Of a DNA stretch of 64,000 bases, positions 30,938 through 39,398 are shown in pieces; within the stretch, counting starts at the first letter, position 1; every line of letters begins with the position of its first letter. Both the position numbers and the translations under genes were made by a program. The notes beneath the pieces were generated by a model that was not told where the DNA came from, ran no database searches, and saw only the letters and a list, made by a program, of their open reading frames with translations. Source of the DNA: Paenibacillus lemnae (GTDB lineage Bacteria; Bacillota; Bacilli; Paenibacillales; Paenibacillaceae); the NCBI RefSeq assembly GCF_012933385.1, contig NZ_JABBPN010000018.1, forward strand, positions 27,688 to 91,687, written 5' to 3'.

Positions 30938-31552
30938 ATGAGAGCGAAGAAAAAGGATATATTTTTTCAAAACCTGGAGAACATGGCCGACACCGTTGTA
31001 CAAGCTGCTGATTATTTTTCACAGCATGTCACAGACCTGAAGGATGTTCCGGGATTTGCCGATCAAATGAAAAAGTATGAGTCCCAATGCGATACCTATA
31101 CCCATACCATTATCACCGAGCTCAACAAGACGTTTATTACGCCGATTGAACGCGACGATATTATGGATCTGGCAACGACGCTGGATGATGTGATCGACGG
31201 ACTGGAGGCTACGGCCTCCCGCTTCTATATGTACAATCTGGGTCAGCCGGACGAATACATGATTCAATTTGCTGAAATTTTGCGCCAGTCCTCTTACGAG
31301 ATTCAAAAGGCGATTCACCTGCTGTCCCAGAAAAAGCTTCTGGCGATCCGGGAATATACGATTCGTCTGAATGACCTGGAGAACCAGGGTGACGAGCTGC
31401 TTCGCATCTGTGTCAAGGAACTGTTCGCAAACGTAACGGATCCGATTGAACTGATCAAGCGCAAAGAAATTTACGAACGTCTCGAGACCACTACGGACAA
31501 CTGCGAAGACGTGGCAAACAAGCTAGAATCTATTATTATGCGTAATTCGTAA
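30938..31552 (+). CDS. DUF47 protein, accessory to PiT phosphate transporter
   Basis: 204 residues, all-helical PhoU-like protein (DUF47, YkaA type). KKDIFFQNLENMADTVVQAADYF, TPIERDDIMDLATTLDDVIDGLE and TTDNCEDVANKLESIIMRNS are characteristic, with metal-binding acidic residues in the last two. It precedes the PiT gene by 16 bases, the usual pairing; it probably regulates phosphate (or divalent metal-phosphate) uptake. Confidence 0.93.
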   Translation: MRAKKKDIFFQNLENMADTVVQAADYFSQHVTDLKDVPGFADQMKKYESQCDTYTHTIITELNKTFITPIERDDIMDLATTLDDVIDGLEATASRFYMYNLGQPDEYMIQFAEILRQSSYEIQKAIHLLSQKKLLAIREYTIRLNDLENQGDELLRICVKELFANVTDPIELIKRKEIYERLETTTDNCEDVANKLESIIMRNS

Positions 31553-31568
31553 GGGAGTCCTGTAAACT

Positions 31569-32558
31569 ATGGAAACAACCACGCTTGTACTGGGCCTCGT
31601 CGTATTTTTGGCCTTGTCATTCGATTTTATTAACGGATTTCACGATACGGCGAATGCCATAGCGACCTCGGTATCGACCCGGGCGCTCAAGCCGCGGACC
31701 GCGATTATACTGGCAGCATCTATGAACTTTGTGGGTGCGATGATGTTCACCGGTGTTGCGAAGACCATCGGCGGCAGTATCGCAGATCCGTCCAAGCTGG
31801 ATAACGGGATACAGATCGTCATAGCGACATTGATCTCGGCGATTATCTGGAACCTCGTCACCTGGTGGTTCGGCATTCCGTCTTCCTCTTCTCATGCCTT
31901 GATCGGCGCGCTCGCCGGCGGTGTGTTTGTAGGGGCAGGCAGCGACGCGCTCAACTACGGCGGTTTCCGGGATATTATTTTGGCCTTGGTGTTATCACCG
32001 TTGATTGCTTTTGTCGGCGGTTATCTCATTATGCAGCTGCTGAAGGTGATCTTTGCCAAGCGCAGTCCGCATAACGTGAACAAGGGCTTCCGGACCATGC
32101 AGATTTTCACGGCTGCGCTGCAGTCATTCACGCACGGTACGAATGATGCACAGAAAGCGATGGGGATTATAACCTTTGCACTTGTGTCTTCGGGTCGGCT
32201 GAATGAGATGGAGGTCCCCTTGTGGGTAAAGGTGTCGGCTGCGACAGCGATGGCACTTGGTACCTCGGTCGGGGGCTGGAAGATCATCAAGACAATGGGG
32301 ACGAAAATTTTCAAAATCGAGCCGATCAACGGTTTTGCTGCTGACTTTACGGGAGCAACCGTCATCTTTGGAGCAACCCTGCTCCACCTGCCGATCAGTA
32401 CAACACATGCGATTACCTCGGCAATCCTGGGTGTCGGTTCCGCAAAACGTTTCTCGGCGGTGAAATGGTCCCTCGCAGGCCGAATTGTGATCACCTGGTT
32501 TATTACCATTCCGATTACAGCGGTACTGTCGGGCTTAATTTTCAAAATTTTATTTTAA
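31569..32558 (+). CDS. pit: PiT family inorganic phosphate transporter
   Basis: 329 residues with about ten membrane helices. The duplicated family motif is seen as GFHDTANAIATSVSTRALKPR near the N-terminus and THGTNDAQKAMGIITFAL in the second half. Low-affinity, proton- or cation-coupled phosphate symport. It forms an operon with the DUF47 gene and is followed by a terminator. Confidence 0.95.
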   Translation: METTTLVLGLVVFLALSFDFINGFHDTANAIATSVSTRALKPRTAIILAASMNFVGAMMFTGVAKTIGGSIADPSKLDNGIQIVIATLISAIIWNLVTWWFGIPSSSSHALIGALAGGVFVGAGSDALNYGGFRDIILALVLSPLIAFVGGYLIMQLLKVIFAKRSPHNVNKGFRTMQIFTAALQSFTHGTNDAQKAMGIITFALVSSGRLNEMEVPLWVKVSAATAMALGTSVGGWKIIKTMGTKIFKIEPINGFAADFTGATVIFGATLLHLPISTTHAITSAILGVGSAKRFSAVKWSLAGRIVITWFITIPITAVLSGLIFKILF

Positions 32559-32592
32559 CATTATAGATATAATATAAAAGAAATAGCTGGAG

Positions 32593-32620
32593 AGCCAATC
32601 GGTAGATTGGCTTTTTGTTT
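32593..32620 (+). terminator. Intrinsic terminator after the PiT gene
   Basis: AGCCAATC / GATTGGCT stem with a 4-base loop followed by TTTTGTTT. Confidence 0.93.
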
Positions 32621-32655
32621 AGGCTGCTGATGCTGAGTAGACAGGAGGGACGCGG

Positions 32656-33612
32656 ATGATTCGCACATTGGCGGTGACGAAAGACGACCAGGCGGTGATC
32701 GGAGTGCCGCTGGAGGAGCTGCAGCTGGAGGAATATGCCTGGGTATGGGTGGATTTTAATGCGCCGGATGCGCAAGAGTCTGCGCTGCTGAGCACCTATT
32801 TTCATTTTCACCCGCTGGCGGTCGAGGATTGCCTGCATATTTTGCAGCGTCCAAAGCTGGATTACTATGAGGAGCTGCAGTTTCTGGTGCTGCATGCGCT
32901 GGATCCGGTCACTCTGGGAGCCGTGGAGGTGGACTTTTTTCTGTCACCTAACATGCTGGTGTCGTTTCATATGCAGTCCCTGCCGGAAGTCGATGAAGCA
33001 TGGGAACGCGTGACGGAGCATGCGAAGAAGGCGCTGCCTGTCGAGAACGGATCCACATTTGCAGCCTATACTGTAATGGACAAGCTGGTGGATCAATATT
33101 TCCCGAGCCTGTTTGCAATCGAAGATGAGCTGGCAGAGATCGAGAGCCAGAGTGCGGAGGAGCCGGTGGAGAATCTTATGAGCCAAGTGTTCCAGCTTCG
33201 GGCGAAGCTGCTCAAGCTCCGCCGTACCGTCGTGCCGATGCGTGATCTGCTGTACCGGGTCGTGAACTCGCAGCATGTCCAGCGTCACGGACACCATGCC
33301 TATTTCTCCGACGTGTACGATCATCTGCTGAAGCTGACGGACATGATTGAGGCGGACCGGGAGATGACGTCAGATCTGCGGGACAGCTATATCTCCCTGA
33401 ACTCCAATCGGATGAACAATATTATGAAGACGCTGACGGTCATTACGACCATCTTTATGCCGCTCACCCTGATTGCAGGAATTTATGGGATGAATTTTGA
33501 CAGAATGCCCGAGCTGCACTGGCGTTTCGGGTATGGAGCAGTGCTGCTGCTCATGTTTGCACTCGGAGGCGGGATGGTGCTGTGGTTTATGCGGCGCGGT
33601 TGGTTTAAGTAG
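32656..33612 (+). CDS. corA: CorA family Mg2+/Co2+ transporter
   Basis: 318 residues. A cytoplasmic funnel domain with a long helix is followed by two C-terminal membrane helices and the selectivity motif YGMNFDRMPEL in between. Passive Mg2+ (or Co2+/Ni2+) uptake. CAGGAGGG precedes the ATG. The C-terminus MRRGWFK is a short positive tail as in the family. Confidence 0.94.
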   Translation: MIRTLAVTKDDQAVIGVPLEELQLEEYAWVWVDFNAPDAQESALLSTYFHFHPLAVEDCLHILQRPKLDYYEELQFLVLHALDPVTLGAVEVDFFLSPNMLVSFHMQSLPEVDEAWERVTEHAKKALPVENGSTFAAYTVMDKLVDQYFPSLFAIEDELAEIESQSAEEPVENLMSQVFQLRAKLLKLRRTVVPMRDLLYRVVNSQHVQRHGHHAYFSDVYDHLLKLTDMIEADREMTSDLRDSYISLNSNRMNNIMKTLTVITTIFMPLTLIAGIYGMNFDRMPELHWRFGYGAVLLLMFALGGGMVLWFMRRGWFK

Positions 33613-33703
33613 ATGGTTTCAGATTTGGCAGTTTCTTGCATCTTTGCAAAATCCGATTCAGAGCTTACATGACGGGTAAGCATGAGTAGGAGGGATTAAG
33701 CGT

Positions 33704-34066
33704 ATGAACACAAAACAGGAAATTGCTCAGGACAGCCGGCAAGCGGGTTCCAACGAGCGGCTGCGAACCCGAATGAAGCGCAGACTGGCAGCGGCGGCCC
33801 GGAGGAAAAGAAGGCTGACTGTCACCAATCGGTACGAGACGGGCATGGTGCTGAGCGAGATTGTGACCGGTCTTTTTTTTATCGCCGGAAGCATCTGTAT
33901 GTTCTATCCGCAGTCCAAACATATCCCTACCGTCCTGTATCTTACCGGCAGTATTATGATGCTGCTGAGATCCGGACTGAGAGCGTCATACTGGTTCCGT
34001 CTAAAAGAGCTTCAAGCAGAAAATGCGGCCGGCGGGGCCACCGGAGGCGGGGATTGGACACGCTGA
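33704..34066 (+). CDS. YrhK-domain small membrane protein
   Basis: 120 residues. A strongly basic N-terminus (RTRMKRRLAAAARRKRRLTVTNRYE) is followed by two membrane helices (GLFFIAGSICMFYP; TVLYLTGSIMMLLRSGLRA), the arrangement of the YrhK domain. Function unknown. TAGGAGGG lies 9 bases before the ATG. Confidence 0.75.
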   Translation: MNTKQEIAQDSRQAGSNERLRTRMKRRLAAAARRKRRLTVTNRYETGMVLSEIVTGLFFIAGSICMFYPQSKHIPTVLYLTGSIMMLLRSGLRASYWFRLKELQAENAAGGATGGGDWTR

Positions 34067-34122
34067 GAGTCATTGCAGAAAAAACGGGGTGCAGCACAGA
34101 CGGTGCTCCTTCAACATACTTT

Positions 34123-34163
34123 AGCCTGACCGGGGAAATGAACTGCCCAGGTCAGGCTTTTTT
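34123..34163 (+). terminator. Intrinsic terminator
   Basis: AGCCTGACC (34123-34131) / GGTCAGGCT (34150-34158) followed by TTTTTT. Confidence 0.93.
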
Positions 34164-34211
34164 GCGGGAATATGATGTATAGGATCACAGACTGGCATAT
34201 GCAGCTTCCGC

Positions 34212-34775
34212 CTAGGATTTTGTGCGTTTGCGGGTGCCGGTGTTAGGGCGGCGGGTACCGGATTTTTTGCGGCCCTTGGCGGGGCGGCGTCTGCGCGCGG
34301 GATATTGAAATTCATCCTGGCCGGGACTTGAGGAAGAGGATTTCTTTTTACCGAGGGCTCCGGCGAAGATCGACATCATAGGCGCAAGCTGCTGAAAGCC
34401 CTGCATGACCTTCTGTACCTTGCCCATATTGGCGATGAGACCATCGATGCCTCCCATGCGGTCAATGATACCTTTTACATCAATGTTGCTGAGATTGAGT
34501 CCTCCCAGCAGTCCTGCCAAACCGCCGCTGGATGCTGCCGGAGTCTGGGGGGCGGAAACGGCCGGTAGATTGGAAACCGCGTCAATCGGCGCTATGGATG
34601 GCTGAGTGGAGCCGGCATAAGAAGGGTAGAAAGAAGACGTCTCCACCCCAGCAGGGTAATCGGAATAAGGCGTAACCTCAACCCCGGGATAGGATGACGC
34701 TGGCAGTGACTCACTCAGTGCCCGATGGGAGGATCCGTTTCTGCGGTGATGATAGTAATGGTGATGTCCTGACAT
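34212..34775 (-). CDS. Low-complexity protein, YqfQ/VrrA-like
   Basis: 187 residues. His/Tyr-rich start (SGHHHYYHHRR), Ser/Pro-rich middle, one hydrophobic, Gly-rich segment (GGLAGLLGGLNLSNIDVKGIIDRMGGIDGLIANMGKVQKVMQGFQQLAPMMSIFAG, about residues 90-145) and a very basic tail (ARRRRPAKGRKKSGTRRPNTGTRKRTKS). The layout recalls the YqfQ/VrrA proteins of spore-formers, but no firm assignment is possible. ATG 34775 has AAAGGA 11 bases upstream. Confidence 0.65.
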   Translation of the reverse strand: MSGHHHYYHHRRNGSSHRALSESLPASSYPGVEVTPYSDYPAGVETSSFYPSYAGSTQPSIAPIDAVSNLPAVSAPQTPAASSGGLAGLLGGLNLSNIDVKGIIDRMGGIDGLIANMGKVQKVMQGFQQLAPMMSIFAGALGKKKSSSSSPGQDEFQYPARRRRPAKGRKKSGTRRPNTGTRKRTKS

Positions 34776-35043
34776 GTTTATCACTTTCCTTTGTTGGTTG
34801 GTTTACTATACTGTATGAGTTAGGCGGGCTAATGTACTGGGCGATTGCCCTGCTTTGAGGGGTCAGAGATCCAAACGGGCGGGTGCCTATTAGATTCAAT
34901 CGAAAAAAAGCTGGCACCTTTTTCCTGATCTGGCGGGGATCGGACGGACAGTCTTCAACGCGTGAAATCGGTAACGCTTGAAAAGACGGGGTCCGCTCGG
35001 GTACAATGAAGGAACGAACAAGTAACGGTAGGGGATGAGGCCA

Positions 35044-35334
35044 GTGCAATTAAAAAAATTAAATGATAAAAGCATCGATCAATTGTTCGAAGCGGTTCTA
35101 ACCTTGAAAAGTGTGGAAGAGTGTTATGTGTTCTTTGATGACCTCTGCACCGTGAATGAAATCCAATCTTTATCCCAGCGTCTAGAAGTGGCGCGCATGC
35201 TCGGGAAGGGTTCAACATACAACCAGATTGAAGCAGAAACCGGAGCCAGTACAGCGACGATCTCGCGGGTGAAGCGCTGTTTAAATTACGGGAATGACGG
35301 GTATAAAATGACGTTGGAGCGTCTGGGGCGCTAG
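35044..35334 (+). CDS. yerC: YerC/YecD family TrpR-related protein
   Basis: 96-residue helix-turn-helix protein. SLSQRLEVARMLGKGSTYNQIEAETGASTATISRVKRCLNYG is the TrpR-like DNA-binding region and is nearly identical to B. subtilis YerC. I chose GTG 35044 (MQLKKLNDKSIDQLF), which matches the known N-terminus, over ATG 35035 nine bases upstream. Cellular role unknown. The next start lies two bases after its stop. Confidence 0.9.
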   Translation: MQLKKLNDKSIDQLFEAVLTLKSVEECYVFFDDLCTVNEIQSLSQRLEVARMLGKGSTYNQIEAETGASTATISRVKRCLNYGNDGYKMTLERLGR

Positions 35335-35335
35335 G

Positions 35336-36100
35336 ATGATAAAACCAGGCGTACTTGTGATCAGCCACGGCTCCAGATCAGACTCCTGGGTGGCGCTTGT
35401 GGAAGAAGCGGTTTCTTCTTTAGCGGACCGAAGCCACCTGCCGGTGGTATCTTCTTACCTGGAACTGGTGGATGGCAAGCTGATTCAGGACGGGATTACT
35501 GCACTGGAAGACCAGGGTGTCACAGACATGCTGGTTATTCCGTTGTTCGTCTCCTCCGGGAGCACACATGTGGATGAGATTGCTTATGCGATCGGGGCTA
35601 AGGCCGAACCGGATATGGAGACCGATCTCGCGCCATTTCAGGTGAAGTCCCGGGTGCATTTCGGAATGCCGTTTGACGATGATAACGATATTGCTGCGAT
35701 GGTATGGGATAAAGTGAAGGCTTTGTCCGTGGAGCCTTCCCGTGAAGTCATTCTTATGGTAGGCCATGGCAGTCCGCATGAGCTGTTCTGGCGGCGCTGG
35801 GAGAAAATTATGGCTTCTCTGGCTCAGCGGGTGGAGCAGGTCAGCGGCCTGCGGGCGGACGGTGCGCTGCTGAATCCCGGAAATGTCCAGGAGCAGGTGA
35901 AGGCATGGCAGAAACGCGGGTACGAGGTGATCGTGGCTCCGCTTTTTTTAAGTAAAGGATATTTTACCGAGAAGATTATCCCGGAACGACTAGACGGCTT
36001 ACTGTGCCGCTACTCCGGTGACACGCTGCTGCCGCACCCGCGGCTGCCCGACTGGATGCTGAAGCAGGTGGAACATCTTCTCGGATCTTTGAAATTATAA
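35336..36100 (+). CDS. CbiX/SirB-type sirohydrochlorin chelatase-like protein
   Basis: 254 residues made of two similar halves, each starting with a chelatase-type block: GVLVISHGSRSDSW with LFVSSGSTHVDEI, then VILMVGHGSPHELF with APLFLSKGYFTEKIIPERL. His residues in SHGSR and STHV are metal/porphyrin-site residues in CbiX/SirB. It may insert Fe or Co into sirohydrochlorin, but no siroheme or cobalamin genes are nearby, so the substrate is uncertain. Coupled to yerC. Confidence 0.85.
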   Translation: MIKPGVLVISHGSRSDSWVALVEEAVSSLADRSHLPVVSSYLELVDGKLIQDGITALEDQGVTDMLVIPLFVSSGSTHVDEIAYAIGAKAEPDMETDLAPFQVKSRVHFGMPFDDDNDIAAMVWDKVKALSVEPSREVILMVGHGSPHELFWRRWEKIMASLAQRVEQVSGLRADGALLNPGNVQEQVKAWQKRGYEVIVAPLFLSKGYFTEKIIPERLDGLLCRYSGDTLLPHPRLPDWMLKQVEHLLGSLKL

Positions 36101-36120
36101 ATACAGGTGGCGTATGGTAC

Positions 36121-37002
36121 ATGAGAAAAGCACGTTTAATCTATAATCCGACCTCCGGGCGGGAGGAAATGAAGCGCCGTCTGGCGGATGTGCTGCAGCG
36201 GCTGGATAGTGCCGGTATTGAAACCTCCTGTCATGCGACGACGGGTGAAGGCGATGCGACCCGTTCTGCGGCGGAAGCTGTGGAACGGGGGTATGACCTC
36301 ATCATCGCCGCCGGAGGTGACGGCACCTTGAACGAAATCGTGAACGGCATGGCAGGCAAGGATAATTTGCCGCCACTGGGCGTATTTCCGCTGGGAACGA
36401 CGAATGATTTTGCCCGGGCGCTTGGCATCTCGAAGAATTGGGAGGACTACTGCGATCTGGTGATCCGCGATGTGACCCGTCCCATTGATGTCGGCGTAGC
36501 CAACGACCGGTATTTCATTAATATAGCAGGCGGCGGTACACTGACCGAGCTGACCTATGAGGTGCCCAGCCGTCTGAAGACGATGATCGGGCAGCTGGCC
36601 TATTATCTGAAGGGGCTGGAGAAGATGGTCAGCCTTGCTCCGCAGGAGCTGATCATCCGCGCGGCCGGCCAGCCGGAAATCCATGATGAGTTCATGGTGT
36701 TCCTCATGGCCAACAGCAACTCTGTCGGCGGCTTCGAACGCCTGGCCCCCGGCGCCAGCATCGACGATGGCATGCTCGACGTGATTGCGCTGCGCAAGTG
36801 CAATCTCGCGGAGTTTGTCCGCCTCGTCAGCCTGGCCCTGCGCGGGGAGCATGTGAATGACAAGAAGGTCATTCACTTCCGGACCAACTACATGGAGGTT
36901 TCTTCTCCGGGTCCGGTCCAGTTGAATCTGGACGGCGAATTCGGCGGCGTGCTGCCGGGCACCTTCCGCATCCTGCCGCATCATCTGCGGATTTTTGCTT
37001 GA
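36121..37002 (+). CDS. dgkB: Diacylglycerol kinase DgkB
   Basis: 293-residue soluble lipid kinase. The nucleotide-binding motif AAGGDGTLNEIVNGM and the later PLGTTNDFARALGI and GASIDDGMLDV blocks are the DAGK catalytic signature. It recycles diacylglycerol released during lipoteichoic acid synthesis (B. subtilis knowledge). It lies upstream of rlmCD as in B. subtilis (dgkB-rlmCD), here separated by a repeat array. Confidence 0.93.
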   Translation: MRKARLIYNPTSGREEMKRRLADVLQRLDSAGIETSCHATTGEGDATRSAAEAVERGYDLIIAAGGDGTLNEIVNGMAGKDNLPPLGVFPLGTTNDFARALGISKNWEDYCDLVIRDVTRPIDVGVANDRYFINIAGGGTLTELTYEVPSRLKTMIGQLAYYLKGLEKMVSLAPQELIIRAAGQPEIHDEFMVFLMANSNSVGGFERLAPGASIDDGMLDVIALRKCNLAEFVRLVSLALRGEHVNDKKVIHFRTNYMEVSSPGPVQLNLDGEFGGVLPGTFRILPHHLRIFA

Positions 37003-37006
37003 GTGG

Positions 37007-37028
37007 GCTCCCGTCGGGGAGCTTTTTA
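37007..37028 (+). terminator. Intrinsic terminator after dgkB
   Basis: GCTCCC / GGGAGC with a GTCG loop followed by TTTTTACTTT. Confidence 0.85.
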
Positions 37029-37044
37029 CTTTGGTGGGGGGGCT

Positions 37045-37605
37045 CGGTAAGGATGCACTGGTGTTGGCAGCAATGGTGGGCGCTCCGTGCCTGGTATCGA
37101 TCTTCCGATCGCTGTTGGTGTTGAACATGCCTGAATGTATTATTGAGATGTACATGTTCAACACCAAAGGCGAACGCTTCGCTTCTCCAGCTCGATTCCA
37201 GTCCCTCCGCTAACATTGCTGGTTTTTAAGGGCATCCTTGTGAGCTAGTGGTGAGGGACGGGGTTGGGGCGGCTGCGTGCCGGTTGGCACTTCGCTGTTA
37301 GTACAGGATGCACTTCTTATGCAGCAATCAATGGGGGCGGCTCCGTGACCTGGATCGATCTTCCGATCGCTGTTGGTGTTGAACATGCCTGAATGTATTA
37401 TTGAGATGTACATGTTCAACACCAAAGGCGAACGCTTCGCTTCTCCAGCTCGATTCCAGTCCCTCCGCTAACATTGCTGGTTTTTAAGGGCATCCTTGTG
37501 AGCTTGTGGTGGGGGAGGGATGTGAGGGCGTCGCTTCGAAGATGGAGGCTCAGGCAAGGAGGCATTCTCAAGTTAAGCCATGGGGGCGCTCTGGGGCCTG
37601 ATTTT
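37045..37605. repeat. Tandem array of a 258-bp unit, about 2.2 copies
   Basis: The stretch 37096-37256 is repeated almost base for base at 37354-37514 (offset 258). The lead-in (AGGATGCACT...GCAGCAAT...GGGGGCG-CTCCGTG) is recognisable three times, near 37047, 37305 and 37560, more diverged. Inside each full copy TTGGTGTTGAACATG (37115-37129) and CATGTTCAACACCAA (37153-37167) form a perfect 15-bp inverted repeat with a 23-base loop. No convincing gene lies in the 700-base dgkB-rlmCD gap; open frames there merely translate the repeat. Confidence 0.88.
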
Positions 37606-37704
37606 TATTTTGTAATTCAAGTATAGATGTCAAAGGTATCGTGGATACCTTATCATATATAAGCAGTGACCCAAGTTTGAACGAGAAAGAAGTGAACAGC
37701 AAGC

Positions 37705-39207
37705 ATGAAGAAGAACCGCAGCGGACACTCGCGCCGCAGCTATAAAGATAGTAAGCCCTCCGCGGCGATCCTGGATCTGCCGGTGGCAAAAAACGATGAG
37801 ACTGTGATCGATATTATTGGAATGAACCATGACGGAGAAGGGGTTGGCCGGGCAGAGGGCTATACCCTTTTTGTGCAGGGAGCACTGCCGGGGGAAAAGG
37901 TCCGAGTAAAGGTACTCAAGACCAAGAAACAGTACGGTTACGCCAAACTCGTGGAGCTGGTGGAAACCAGCCCGAGCCGGATTTCTGCGCCTTGTCCGAT
38001 CTATGACCAATGCGGCGGCTGCCAGCTGCAGCATATGGACTATGCCGCTCAATTGGAATGGAAGCGTCAGTTGGTGGTGGACAACCTGGAGCGGATCGGG
38101 AAGCTGCGGGTGAAAGGCGGGAAGCTGGACACAGAGCAGGTTGGTCAGGCTGGACAAGCAGCCGGTGCAGATGAGGCAAACAGCATTCTGGTGCGGCCGA
38201 CGCTCGGGATGAGTGAGCCTTGGCGCTACCGCAATAAATCTCAGGTTCCGATCGGTGTTACGGAAGGCGGCCTGGTCGGCGGTTTCTATGCCCGTGGCAG
38301 TCACCGGATTGTGGATATGGAAACTTGTCTTATTCAGCATGAAGAGAATGACAAGGTGGTTAACCGTGTGAAGGCCATCGGCCGGAAGCTTGGGATCTCT
38401 GCATATGATGAGGAGACTGGTCAAGGACTGTTGCGGCATGTGGTGGTGAAGATCGGTTTTGCTACAGGTGAGATGATGATCGTCCTCGTGACCAATGGAG
38501 ATAAGATTCCTCATCTGGATGAGTGGATCGCGTTGATCCGGGAAGAGCTGCCGGCGGTTGTGAGTATCTGTCAGAATGTGAATATACGGAAGACGAATGT
38601 TATTTTTGGCGATGTGACTCGTGTATTGTGGGGCCGTGAGGTCATTCATGATTACATCGGAGATGTGAAGTTTGCGATCTCTGCGCGTTCGTTCTACCAG
38701 GTGAATCCGGCACAGACGGAGATTTTGTATGGAAAAACGGTAGAATACGCTGGTCTGACCGGGAACGAGACCGTGATCGACGCATATTGCGGGATCGGTA
38801 CGATCTCGTTGTTTCTGGCTCAGCATGCCAAAAAGGTCTACGGCGTAGAAATTGTGAAGGAAGCGATTGAGGATGCACGTGGGAATGCTGAACTGAATGG
38901 TATGAATCATGTGCAGTTTGAGGTTGGTGCGTCCGAGGACGTCATTCCAGCCTGGAAAGAGCAGGGCATCGAAGCCGATGTCATCGTCGTTGATCCGCCG
39001 CGCAAGGGCTGTGATCCACGGTTGCTGGAGACGATTCTTGAGATGCAGCCGGAGCGAGTGGTGTATGTGAGCTGCAATCCGAGCACGCTGGCAAGGGATT
39101 TGAGGATTTTGGAGGATGGTGGATATCGTACGGTGGAGGTGACACCGGTGGATATGTTCCCGCATACTACACATATCGAAACCGTTGCTTTGCTGACAAG
39201 GAATTGA
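37705..39207 (+). CDS. rlmCD: 23S rRNA (uracil-C5)-methyltransferase RlmCD/RumA family
   Basis: 500 residues. An N-terminal TRAM RNA-binding domain (DETVIDIIGMNHDGEGVGR...YTLFVQGALPGEKVRV), an Fe-S cysteine set starting CPIYDQCGGCQLQH, a SAM-dependent methyltransferase domain (VIDAYCGIGTISLFLA) and the nucleophile Cys in VYVSCNPSTLARDLR. The B. subtilis orthologue methylates U747 and U1939. ATG 37705 is weakly served by AGAAGTGA. An insert of about 20 residues after GKLRVKGG is not usual. The phage-like element is integrated just behind its stop. Confidence 0.93.
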   Translation: MKKNRSGHSRRSYKDSKPSAAILDLPVAKNDETVIDIIGMNHDGEGVGRAEGYTLFVQGALPGEKVRVKVLKTKKQYGYAKLVELVETSPSRISAPCPIYDQCGGCQLQHMDYAAQLEWKRQLVVDNLERIGKLRVKGGKLDTEQVGQAGQAAGADEANSILVRPTLGMSEPWRYRNKSQVPIGVTEGGLVGGFYARGSHRIVDMETCLIQHEENDKVVNRVKAIGRKLGISAYDEETGQGLLRHVVVKIGFATGEMMIVLVTNGDKIPHLDEWIALIREELPAVVSICQNVNIRKTNVIFGDVTRVLWGREVIHDYIGDVKFAISARSFYQVNPAQTEILYGKTVEYAGLTGNETVIDAYCGIGTISLFLAQHAKKVYGVEIVKEAIEDARGNAELNGMNHVQFEVGASEDVIPAWKEQGIEADVIVVDPPRKGCDPRLLETILEMQPERVVYVSCNPSTLARDLRILEDGGYRTVEVTPVDMFPHTTHIETVALLTRN

Positions 39208-39294
39208 TACAGGTCTATAATCCCTTGTGTATAAAGGGCTTTAACACTGTTACAGTCTTAGTGAAATGATTATAACAGAAGCTAATAACAGCAT

Positions 39295-39315
39295 TTGATG
39301 TGAAATTGATGTGAA
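39295..39315 (+). repeat. Left copy of 21-bp direct repeat (integrase arm-site candidate)
   Basis: Two abutting copies of TTGATGTGAAA-type 11-mers; the identical 21 bases recur at 57211-57231 in the same orientation. Paired direct repeats inside each end are typical arm-type binding sites of Tn916/lambda-class integrases. In the rest of the 169-base gap behind rlmCD only a weak CCCTT/AAGGG hairpin (39222-39237) is seen. Confidence 0.7.
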
Positions 39316-39354
39316 AAAGCAAATGAAGCACCAGTAAATGGTGATAATTCGACA

Positions 39355-39398
39355 TAAAAAAAGACACTTTCAGCATTCAGCCGAGTGTCTTTTTTTCT
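39355..39398. terminator. Bidirectional terminator at the 3' end of int
   Basis: AAGACACT (39361-39368) / AGTGTCTT (39384-39391) flanked by A7 on the left and T7 on the right. It overlaps the last codons of int. Confidence 0.85.

Noticed and set aside
36136..37425. Minus-strand frames opposite dgkB and the 258-bp repeats
   Set aside because: The shared start of two of them (VLNMYISIIHSGMFNTNSD) is simply the repeat read backwards; no homology or ribosome site.
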